From assembly GCA_009493725.1 (NCBI GenBank), contig VOGB01000015.1, forward strand, positions 1 to 11,105: DNA of 11,105 nucleotides, given 5' to 3'. A program made the translations under genes and the position numbers. Below are positions 6,728 to 11,105 of this stretch, piece by piece. The DNA comes from Pseudoramibacter fermentans (GTDB lineage Bacteria; Bacillota; Clostridia; Eubacteriales; Eubacteriaceae). How positions within the stretch are numbered: the first letter of the stretch is position 1; each line of letters starts with the position of its first letter. Below the pieces are notes generated by a model, which saw nothing but the letters and a program-made list of their open reading frames with translations, did not search any database and was not told the DNA's origin.

Positions 6728-7933
6728 CTAAGCCTTCTTCTCTCGAATGGAGCCCACCAGATCATCTGTAGCTGGAGCGTTCGCAAGCAATGCGCGAACA
6801 TCATCAAGATTCACCTTAACATTCCAAACTAAAACACCAACTAACTTATCGGTATCTATGAAATAGACAAGCGATCCATGCGTTCGCCGATCAAAAATCA
6901 ATTGCAATTTAGGATCAATATTACCGATTGCTTGCCAGGAAATATCAAAAATCATGGAATAGAAGTATGGGGTATGCTGATAGCTCATGTGAGCACCTGC
7001 CATATTACGGCCAACTAATTCACCAGAAAGTCGGGCATGGTCCACGTGCTCAATCCGTTGCCGACCCAAGATGTGATCTGGATAAGAGGCAATATCTCCA
7101 GCAGACCAGATGGCTGGGTCACTAGTATTGAGATACTCATTAACTTTCACACCACCATCAGCTAAATCCAAACAACTGTCTTCAGCTAAACTAATCCGCG
7201 GCGTAACGCCTAACCCAACAATGATCGTATCGGCTGCGATCACCGTACCATCCTTTGTCAATAGAGTCAAGTGGTCACCTTGGCGTTGATATGATTGGAC
7301 AAACTGACCACTCATCAGTGTGACACCATTGCGTTTGAACGTGGCTTCATACTCAGTCCGAATAGACTCAGGAAATTTACCCTCACCCAGCGCTTTTTCT
7401 GGAAAAATCATCGTAACTTCAGTCTCATTTTGGGTCAGTGACGATGCGAGCTCTGTACCAACATATCCACCACCAATGATCACAACTCGCTTGTTCGGAC
7501 CACTAAATTTACGTAACTTGCGATAATCTGACCACTGTCTAAAGACTAGCACATGTGGATCAGAAGGTCCCTGGATTTGTCTAGGTTCTCCGCCAGTTGC
7601 TAGCAATAGCTGTTCATACTTGATTTGCTCACTATCGGCCAATGTAATGACCTTATCTTGCCGATTAATAGCCGTAACCGTTGTCTTGAACTTAAAAGTC
7701 ACATTGGGATAATTTTCAGCACCAATCTGAATGTTCTCTTCAGTAAATTCATCATCTAGCCATAGTTTTTTACTCAGTGCCGGTCGTTCATATGGGACAT
7801 CCGCCTCTTGCGAAATAATTAAGATCTCACCCTCTGAATCTTCCTGTCGAATTCCCTTGATGGCATAGCCAGCAACCACTCCGCCACCAACAATGACGTA
7901 TCGATAGCTGTTTGTCTGATCCAAATCACTCAT
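6728..7933 (-). CDS. NAD(P)H-dependent FAD oxidoreductase, ferredoxin-reductase/AIF type
   Basis: A 401-residue flavoprotein. The FAD-binding glycine motif is VIVGGGVVAG (13-22), followed by PYERPALSK (48-56), typical of ferredoxin/rhodocoxin reductases and AIF-like proteins. ATGG (112-115) and the NAD fold VIIGGGYVGTELASSL (151-166) follow, then WSAGDIA (276-282) and EHVDHA (295-300), where the family usually has EHW..A. A C-terminal reductase domain completes it. There is no redox-active disulfide pair like those of glutathione reductases. No ferredoxin or dioxygenase partner is nearby, so the electron acceptor is unknown. ATG 7933 is preceded by GGAGGCGATTAG, a strong ribosome site. It is probably the first gene of a two-gene redox operon with the gene at 5236-6612. 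Confidence 0.85.
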   Translation of the reverse strand: MSDLDQTNSYRYVIVGGGVVAGYAIKGIRQEDSEGEILIISQEADVPYERPALSKKLWLDDEFTEENIQIGAENYPNVTFKFKTTVTAINRQDKVITLADSEQIKYEQLLLATGGEPRQIQGPSDPHVLVFRQWSDYRKLRKFSGPNKRVVIIGGGYVGTELASSLTQNETEVTMIFPEKALGEGKFPESIRTEYEATFKRNGVTLMSGQFVQSYQRQGDHLTLLTKDGTVIAADTIIVGLGVTPRISLAEDSCLDLADGGVKVNEYLNTSDPAIWSAGDIASYPDHILGRQRIEHVDHARLSGELVGRNMAGAHMSYQHTPYFYSMIFDISWQAIGNIDPKLQLIFDRRTHGSLVYFIDTDKLVGVLVWNVKVNLDDVRALLANAPATDDLVGSIREKKA

Positions 7934-8292
7934 CTAATCGCCTCCATAACTTTACTTTTTCTAGGATCATTGTAATATAAAAACGCCATGATTCGAAAAA
8001 TAACGCTCAGAATTGTCAATCGTTGCTTGCTTTTATCAGAATAATAATTTTATTTACATACTGCTACAAAGCTATCAAATATCACTATGATCCAGATTTA
8101 GAATTGCGGATAACACAGCATAAAATAATATTATTTTAATTAAAAAACCTCAATTTTTAAGGTAATCATTTTTGATTTTAATTTGAAGTAACAATATTCG
8201 AAGAGTTGTCATTTTTCTTGGTCATTTCTCGGATTTTAGTGGAGTTAGAAGTTTCAAGTGGTCCGCTCTGCTATGATTCTCTCATGTAAACA
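7934..8292. other. AT-rich intergenic region without a recognisable gene
   Basis: No frame of convincing length or ribosome site is seen. It holds a possible promoter for the flavoprotein operon (next entry), a perfect palindrome of nine bases per arm at 8121-8138 (TAAAATAAT then ATTATTTTA), and a single DnaA-box-like TTATCCGCA on the minus strand (8113-8105, one mismatch to TTATCCACA). The stretch 8120-8190 is almost all A and T. It could be the remnant of a replication origin, but no iterons or rep gene are visible. Confidence 0.45.
7991..8019 (-). promoter_or_regulatory. possible promoter of the flavoprotein operon
   Basis: Minus-strand TTGACA (8019-8014) is followed after 17 bases by TCGAAT (7996-7991). 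The -35 is perfect and the -10 is weak. An alternative -10, TACAAT, lies about 25 bases nearer the gene with a poor -35. Confidence 0.35.
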
Positions 8293-8877
8293 TCATCTTT
8301 GTATATTGAATTTCTTTCGATATCTGATAAAGGTCGTCCGTTTAATCCCTGTATTACGGGCAACATCTACATCACTCATACCCGTTTGATAAAGCTTAAA
8401 AGCGTGTTGCAAACGGGGATCATCTTTGGCATATTGGGGTTTGCGTCCATGATATTTACCCTGCTGCTTAGCTAAGGCAATCCCTTGTTGCTGGCGCTCA
8501 ATGATTCGCTTACGTTCACTTTCGGCCTGATACTTATAGAGTTCAATAATCAAGTTGGTCATCAGTTGACGTAAATTTGGGTCAGCAATCCCTGTCATGG
8601 ACGGCAAATTTAACACATCTAGGGTGGCACCCTTATTTTGAATGGAGTTCATGATCTTAGTCAAATCATGGTTGTTTCTGCCTAAGCGATCTAATTCAGT
8701 GACCATTACAATATCACCCTCACGAATATAGGCCAGCATTTTTTGCAGTTCTGGCCGATTAGTGTTAGCCCCACTTAATTTATCCGTAAATAATTTATCA
8801 ACGTCTTTTAAAGCCGCTAACTGTCGATCTAAATGTTGCTCCTTGGAACTCACACGCGCATAACCGATTTTAGCCAT
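8293..8877 (-). CDS. serine recombinase (resolvase/invertase family)
   Basis: A 194-residue small serine recombinase with full domain layout. The catalytic serine is Ser10 in IGYARVSSKEQ, followed by SGANTNRPELQKML (35-48) and the arginine motif TELDRLGRN (60-68). The long E-helix runs through ESERKRIIERQQQG (119-132), and the C-terminal helix-turn-helix is TGMSDVDVARNTGIKRTTF (165-183). Plasmid copies usually resolve multimers or invert segments. Start ATG 8877 is chosen because AGGAG lies eight bases upstream; the in-frame TTG two codons earlier overlaps the ribosome site. It has its own promoter (8924-8951). It is the only recombinase here besides transposases, and its recombination site is not certain. 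Confidence 0.9.
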   Translation of the reverse strand: MAKIGYARVSSKEQHLDRQLAALKDVDKLFTDKLSGANTNRPELQKMLAYIREGDIVMVTELDRLGRNNHDLTKIMNSIQNKGATLDVLNLPSMTGIADPNLRQLMTNLIIELYKYQAESERKRIIERQQQGIALAKQQGKYHGRKPQYAKDDPRLQHAFKLYQTGMSDVDVARNTGIKRTTFIRYRKKFNIQR

Positions 8878-8898
8878 TTCCAATTCTCCTTTTGGACA

Positions 8899-8910
8899 GT
8901 TCTAATGAAC
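8899..8910. promoter_or_regulatory. dyad in the recombinase leader
   Basis: GTTC-TAAT-GAAC is a perfect 4+4 inverted repeat lying between the promoter and the ribosome site. It could be an autoregulatory or recombinase-binding half-site pair. It is short enough to be chance. Confidence 0.3.
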
Positions 8911-8923
8911 ACTTGTAATTCCT

Positions 8924-8951
8924 AGTATAGCGCAGAAATAAAAAAGGCCAA
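8924..8951 (-). promoter_or_regulatory. recombinase promoter, -35 inside the upstream terminator
   Basis: Minus-strand TTGGCC (8951-8946) and TATACT (8929-8924) are 16 bases apart. The -35 is formed by the descending arm of the terminator hairpin at 8946-8971, so termination of the upstream gene and initiation of this one share bases. Confidence 0.55.
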
Positions 8952-8971
8952 TAGGGTATACCCTAATGGCC
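8936..8971 (-). terminator. terminator of the 258-aa membrane protein gene
   Basis: GGCCA-A-TAGGGTA pairs with TACCCTA-A-TGGCC (8946-8971) with one A/A mismatch and essentially no loop. On the minus strand it is followed by TTTTTTATTT (8945-8936). It sits 14 bases past the stop codon at 8985. Confidence 0.8.
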
Positions 8972-8984
8972 GTTTGATATGAAC

Positions 8985-9761
8985 TTATTTTGTTTTATAT
9001 TTATCTTGAACAGCAAGAATTTTTGTTAAATATTCCATATCTAAATCTTTTCCCAAGGAGTCTTGATAATCTGTTTCAACGACAAATTCCTTCACTGTGC
9101 CACTCATGGTCTGATATATGAAATAAATATAAACGGGCTTTTTATTAACGAAGCGCTTTAATGCTTTATAATTAGACGTAAGACGATTCTTAACTGCGTC
9201 TAAAAAGCGCCCTTTAGGAATAACAATAGTTCTCATTTCGTGACTTTTGATGGGAATAAAACCAGTCGCCGCAATTTCATCGCCATTTTGGATATTCACC
9301 ATTTGAAGGTAAGGATATAAGTCCTTATCTTCATATTGCTTTTTATAGTTCTTAGACTTTATCTTATCTATAAACAATAAAAATAAGCGATATGTCCAAG
9401 ACCTTGTCGTATGCGTAGTCTTACTATTGCTGTCTTTGCACAATCTAAGTTTTACTCGAATGATGTATGGCAACAACTTTCGATATAGATAGAATTTCTT
9501 GTCTGTAACCATTATTCCTAGCAGTTGAGACGCTTCAGTTCCTAAACTGTCATTATATATGGAAATAGCTGTTTCAAAATTGTTGTTTCCTGAGGAGTAT
9601 TCAAAAGATTGTCTCAGCTTCCTGTGACGATTTCTTAAAAATGTTATTACTGCTAATCCGAATGCTAACCAACCTACCGATATGTTAATGCTAATCCATT
9701 GGATGATATTTAAAATTAGTTCCCATGATTGACCTATAAATAATTGTATAACTTTCAACAT
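8985..9761 (-). CDS. hypothetical membrane-anchored protein, 258 aa
   Basis: I do not recognise the family. The start ATG 9761 is preferred (GAAAGAAG upstream, and the hydrophobic anchor follows at once); ATGs further up at 9791 and beyond give an unlikely tail. One clear membrane segment spans about residues 15-43 (IIQWISINISVGWLAFGLAV), followed by a strongly basic RNRHRKLRQ, so the remaining 210 residues should be cytoplasmic. That part is Lys/Arg-rich with aromatic clusters (KKFYLYRKLLPYI, KKPVYIYFIYQTM) and no cysteine-rich or NTPase motif. It lies between the recombinase and the toxin locus, a position typical of plasmid cargo; defence or surface roles are possible but unsupported. A promoter may be TTGATA (9818-9813) with TACAAA (9796-9791). 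Confidence 0.7.
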   Translation of the reverse strand: MLKVIQLFIGQSWELILNIIQWISINISVGWLAFGLAVITFLRNRHRKLRQSFEYSSGNNNFETAISIYNDSLGTEASQLLGIMVTDKKFYLYRKLLPYIIRVKLRLCKDSNSKTTHTTRSWTYRLFLLFIDKIKSKNYKKQYEDKDLYPYLQMVNIQNGDEIAATGFIPIKSHEMRTIVIPKGRFLDAVKNRLTSNYKALKRFVNKKPVYIYFIYQTMSGTVKEFVVETDYQDSLGKDLDMEYLTKILAVQDKYKTK

Positions 9762-9839
9762 TATAAAATCTTCTTTCTTATTTGTTTGCATTTGTATTAT
9801 TATTTTTATAATTATCAAGCGCCTTACTGTTCTACGTCA

Positions 9840-9972
9840 CCAAGTTTTAAAGCCTTCTTTCAAATTTTGTCCGTGTCCTACTAGTAATATAAGGATTAAC
9901 CTGAAAGTTAATCCGTTTAAATTGGTTCTCACTAGTAATATAGCGATCAGGCAAATTTGTTTGAAAACTTGG
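9840..9972. repeat. nested inverted and direct repeats upstream of the toxin promoter
   Basis: The outer arms are CCAAGTTTT (9840-9848) and AAAACTTGG (9964-9972). Inner arms are CAAATTTTG (9861-9869) and CAAATTTG (9952-9959). Between them the 12-bp direct repeat ACTAGTAATATA occurs at 9880-9891 and 9931-9942, and these flank a perfect hairpin GGATTAAC-ctgaaa-GTTAATCC (9893-9914). The right outer arm overlaps the -35 of the toxin promoter. It could be a control region or a small non-autonomous element; no coding function is seen. Confidence 0.65.
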
Positions 9973-9998
9973 ATAGTGATATAGATTCCCTGTATAAT
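9969..9998 (+). promoter_or_regulatory. promoter of the toxin mRNA
   Basis: TTGGAT (9969-9974) and a perfect TATAAT (9993-9998) are 18 bases apart. Transcription would start near 10005, giving a leader of about 100 bases before the toxin start, as in regulated type I toxins. Confidence 0.7.
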
Positions 9999-10052
9999 GG
10001 TATTTTGTAGAGAAGTTAAGGCGGTGGCTATTTCCAATCGGAGGTGGTGCTT

Positions 10053-10070
10053 ATGGTGTTAAACCTTTAA
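10053..10070 (+). CDS. possible five-codon leader peptide in the toxin mRNA
   Basis: ATG at 10053 is preceded by GGAGG (10040-10044, eight bases away) and reads MVLNL then TAA. A strong ribosome site in front of a five-codon frame in a toxin leader suggests leader-coupled control, as hok uses mok. It may equally be a decoy ribosome standby site. Confidence 0.35.
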   Translation: MVLNL

Positions 10071-10103
10071 AGCCCATAAATCCTAACGAAAGGAGTAGCC
10101 TAG

Positions 10104-10208
10104 GTGTCCGTTGCGGACGCTTTACAATTAATGCTGGCTTTCGGTACTTTTATCGTGGCCTTAATCGCATTAATTGTTGAGCTGATCAAAAGTAAGCAAA
10201 AAAAATAA
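10104..10208 (+). CDS. type I toxin peptide, Hol-Tox (holin-like) family, 34 aa
   Basis: The start is GTG 10104 with AAAGGAG (10089-10095) eight bases upstream. The 34-residue product begins MSVADALQLMLAFGTFIVAL and ends LIKSKQKK. It has a short polar N-terminus, one hydrophobic helix of about 20 residues (10-29) and a Lys-rich tail, the layout of the putative holin-like toxin family of lactobacilli. Such peptides insert in the cytoplasmic membrane from inside and depolarise it. A convergent antisense RNA covers its stop codon and 3' region, marking a type I toxin-antitoxin locus that would stabilise the replicon. The ORF is too short for standard gene calls. Confidence 0.85.
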   Translation: MSVADALQLMLAFGTFIVALIALIVELIKSKQKK

Positions 10209-10239
10209 CCGCCTTAGCTCTGGTCAGCTAGCGGTTATT
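10204..10239 (-). terminator. terminator of the antitoxin RNA
   Basis: AATAACCGC (10204-10212) pairs with GCGGTTATT (10231-10239), continued by TAGCT/AGCTA (10215-10219, 10226-10230). The U-run occurs only on the minus strand, so plus-strand toxin transcripts should read through it to the next terminator. Confidence 0.8.
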
Positions 10240-10282
10240 AAATATCGTTAAAATCTGCCACCGTCTTTAACGGCTCTACATG

Positions 10283-10313
10283 GGAAGCCCTGTTCTAGCG
10301 GGACTTCCTTTTT
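10283..10313 (+). terminator. terminator of the toxin mRNA
   Basis: GGAAG (10283-10287) with CTTCC (10304-10308), stacked on CCC/GGG with one bulged A, is followed by TTTTT (10309-10313). Reading to this point makes the toxin mRNA about 309 nt and fully overlaps the antisense RNA. Confidence 0.75.
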
Positions 10314-10320
10314 CTATTAC

Positions 10321-10349
10321 ATTATAGCATGTCCCTTAAAAACTGGCTA
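10321..10349 (-). promoter_or_regulatory. promoter of the antitoxin RNA
   Basis: Minus-strand TGC-TATAAT (10329-10321) is a perfect extended -10. The -35 region (TAGCCA at 10349-10344, or TTAGCC one base further) is weak. It overlaps the stop codon of the remnant gene at 10347-10484. Confidence 0.7.
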
Positions 10350-10484
10350 ACGTTTTAGGCTTTGATCAGGTTCAGAATCTGGTTGTTTAATTTCTGGATT
10401 CTGTTTAGCAAATGCTTTCAGTTGTTTTTGCGTTCGATTACTGATTTCATGGTGTAAATCATTTAACTTATTTTTTAGTCCTAA
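10347..10484 (-). pseudogene. C-terminal remnant of an unidentified gene cut by IS5 copy 2
   Basis: The authentic minus-strand frame runs from the IS boundary at 10484 to TAG at 10347, 45 residues (LGLKNKLNDLHHEISNRTQK, then a charged tail ending PDQSLKR). An apparent longer frame starting at 10547 lies inside the IS5 end and has no ribosome site, so its N-terminus is not real. The fragment is hydrophilic, Gln/Lys-rich and helix-prone, like the tails of plasmid mobilisation or replication proteins. That suggestion rests on composition only. Confidence 0.55.
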
Positions 10485-10794
10485 GAACCTGTCTAGTATC
10501 TGCTGAATCTGGTAGAATTGTGGAAAACCGACTGAGGAGTTTGTCATGCCAGATTATCCAAGCAATATTTCTCGAGCGCAATTTGCGTTAATACAACCTG
10601 ATTTAGAAAACTTCCGCAAGCATACAAGACCGCGTCGTTATGATCTTTATGACGTATTCAATGCCATCCTTTACTCGCTTACTACAGGGTGTCAATGGCG
10701 TGAATTACCGCACGATTTCCCGGAATGGCATACCGTCTACCGCTATTACGATATGTGGCGAGATAAACCAGACCCGACAGCTGATTCGCTATTA
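10485..10794 (+). mobile_element. IS5-family element (copy 2), 5' part only, cut by copy 3
   Basis: The left end, GAACCTGTCTAGTATCTG, aligns with the left end of copy 1 and is likewise preceded by TAA (10482-10484). The distance to the transposase ATG (61 bases) is close to that in copy 1 (70). It ends at 10794, where the left end of copy 3 begins. Confidence 0.75.
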
Positions 10795-10815
10795 GAACGT
10801 GTTTGGATACTTTGA
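10546..10815 (+). pseudogene. IS5-family transposase N-terminus, interrupted
   Basis: ATG 10546 follows GAGGAG by eight bases. Codons 1-83 (MPDYPSNISRAQFALIQPDL to TADSLL) are the IS5 N-terminal domain, homologous to copy 1 (YDLYDVFNAILYSLTTGCQW against YDIFCAMLYVLKNGCTW). The last six residues before the TGA, ERVWIL, come from the left end of IS5 copy 3. The DDE core is absent, so it is inactive. Confidence 0.85.
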
Positions 10816-10980
10816 CATTCGATTTGATTTTAGTTAAATTAGATCAAAAACAGGAGTTTTTAATCCATGAAAAGCTTTGCACACCATTATAGTAGCGACA
10901 TCTCTCGTGAACAATTTGAATTAATCCGGACAGATCTAGAAGGCATACGTAAGCGGACTAAGCCAAGAAAGGTTGATTTA
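10795..10980 (+). mobile_element. IS5-family element (copy 3), 5' part only, cut by IS30
   Basis: The left end GAACGTGTTTGGATACTTTG is a diverged match to the copy 1 and 2 ends and follows TTA (10792-10794), a TNA-type target. ATG lies 72 bases in, as in copy 1. Sequence stops at 10980, where the IS30 end starts. Confidence 0.7.
10867..10980 (+). pseudogene. IS5-family transposase, first 38 codons, cut by IS30
   Basis: ATG 10867 follows AGGAG by ten bases. The peptide MKSFAHHYSSDISREQFELI through KPRKVDL aligns closely with copy 1 (MQHFSHHYQSDISRQQFDLI). IS30 adds TGG and then a TAG stop (10984-10986). It is closer to copy 1 than to copy 2, so at least two IS5 lineages have met here. Confidence 0.85.
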
Positions 10981-11017
10981 TGGTAGATTGTAAAATTAAT
11001 CCGAACGCTGTTCGGAC

Positions 11018-11083
11018 AAAAAAGATCAGCTTCCTTTAAAATGGTGTTTACCACAAACCCATCTTTTAGGAGCTGATCTTTTG
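11018..11083 (+). promoter_or_regulatory. leader hairpin hiding the IS30 transposase ribosome site
   Basis: GATCAGCT (11024-11031) pairs with AGCTGATC (11071-11078), flanked by A-run/T-run pairs. The right arm contains the AGGAG site (11068-11072) and reaches the TTG start. A transcript entering from outside would fold and mask translation, as known for IS10 and IS50. Confidence 0.6.
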
Positions 11084-11105
11084 TCTAGTATAACCTATTC
11101 CGAAC
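11081..11105 (+). CDS. IS30-family transposase, N-terminal end only
   Basis: TTG 11081 is preceded by TAGGAG with an eight-base gap and reads (M)SSITYSE before the window ends. This is the start I recall for ISLpl1-type transposases of lactobacilli. Only eight codons are visible. Confidence 0.75.

Larger units (their letters stand above)
10198..10314 (-). ncRNA. antisense antitoxin RNA, about 115 nt
   Basis: The minus strand has its own extended -10 promoter (10321-10329), predicting a start near 10314. It ends at a hairpin followed by eight U (10204-10239 stem; A-run at 10198-10205 on the plus strand). The RNA would contain a 5' hairpin (GGAAGTCCC with GGGCTTCC), a middle hairpin (CGTTAAA at 10246-10252 with TTTAACG at 10266-10272) and the terminator. 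It is fully complementary to the toxin mRNA 3' region, including the stop codon. This convergent layout matches the Fst/par and BsrG-type systems. No coding capacity is seen. Confidence 0.75.
10981..11105 (+). mobile_element. left end of an IS30-family element (ISLpl1-like), running off the window
   Basis: It begins with the terminal repeat TGGTAGATTG, followed by an inner palindrome TCCGAAC-GCT-GTTCGGA and a leader with a long hairpin before the transposase start at 11081. Together with the tail at 1-127 it shows IS30 sequence at both window edges. The host flanks differ, so they are either separate copies or one copy after a rearrangement. Confidence 0.88.

Noticed and set aside
9837..10037. 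Minus-strand 66-codon hydrophobic frame
   Set aside because: No ribosome site, it crosses the repeat structure and toxin promoter, and reads antisense to the toxin leader; best explained as a shadow.
10347..10547. Minus-strand 66-codon gene as a whole
   Set aside because: Its first 21 codons lie inside the left end of IS5 copy 2 and lack a ribosome site; only the part up to 10484 is host sequence.
1..11105. CRISPR array, tRNA or rRNA
   Set aside because: No regularly spaced repeats of CRISPR size and no tRNA- or rRNA-like segments were seen on either strand.

Overview
The window looks like an accessory (probably plasmid-borne) segment from a lactobacillus. The evidence is an IS30-family element whose protein ends fit the ISLpl1-type transposase common in Lactiplantibacillus/Lacticaseibacillus, low-to-mid GC Gram-positive codon use, strong GGAGG-type ribosome sites, and a Hol-Tox-type small toxin typical of lactic acid bacteria. 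The genes are in short blocks separated by mobile-element debris. Family names come from motif recognition only; no database search was run.

Left edge (1-1215): the 3' end of an IS30-family element (1-127), then a complete 878-bp IS5-family element (170-1047) flanked by a TAA duplication. Its transposase is split into two frames joined by a textbook -1 frameshift signal. Removing the IS5 copy restores the reading frame of a minus-strand gene, probably a cation-efflux (CDF) transporter. That gene still has a consensus promoter overlapped by a palindromic operator-like site.

Metal/oxidant block (1224-4484): a 63-residue Met/His-rich membrane peptide (minus strand) diverges from a laccase-like multicopper oxidase and a DHA2-type MFS exporter (both plus). 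Together with the broken cation transporter this looks like a copper or metal-stress cassette. A hypothetical 121-residue gene (4560-4925) converges on it. The promoter of that gene abuts a 55-bp palindromic mini-element made of two IS30 ends.

Redox block (5236-7933, minus strand): an NADH-oxidase/CoA-disulfide-reductase-type flavoprotein lies downstream of a ferredoxin-reductase/AIF-type flavoprotein. A UUCG-capped terminator follows.

Plasmid-maintenance block (8293-10350): a serine resolvase, a hypothetical membrane-anchored protein, and a type I toxin-antitoxin locus. The locus comprises a 34-residue Hol-Tox peptide at 10104-10208 and a convergent antisense RNA of about 115 nt at 10198-10314. 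The toxin mRNA leader can pair with its own 3' region, which resembles the fold-back control of hok.

Right edge (10347-11105): a nest of insertions. A remnant gene is cut by one IS5-family element, which is cut by a second IS5-family element, which is cut by an IS30-family element whose transposase start runs off the window. IS30-family sequence lies at both window edges.
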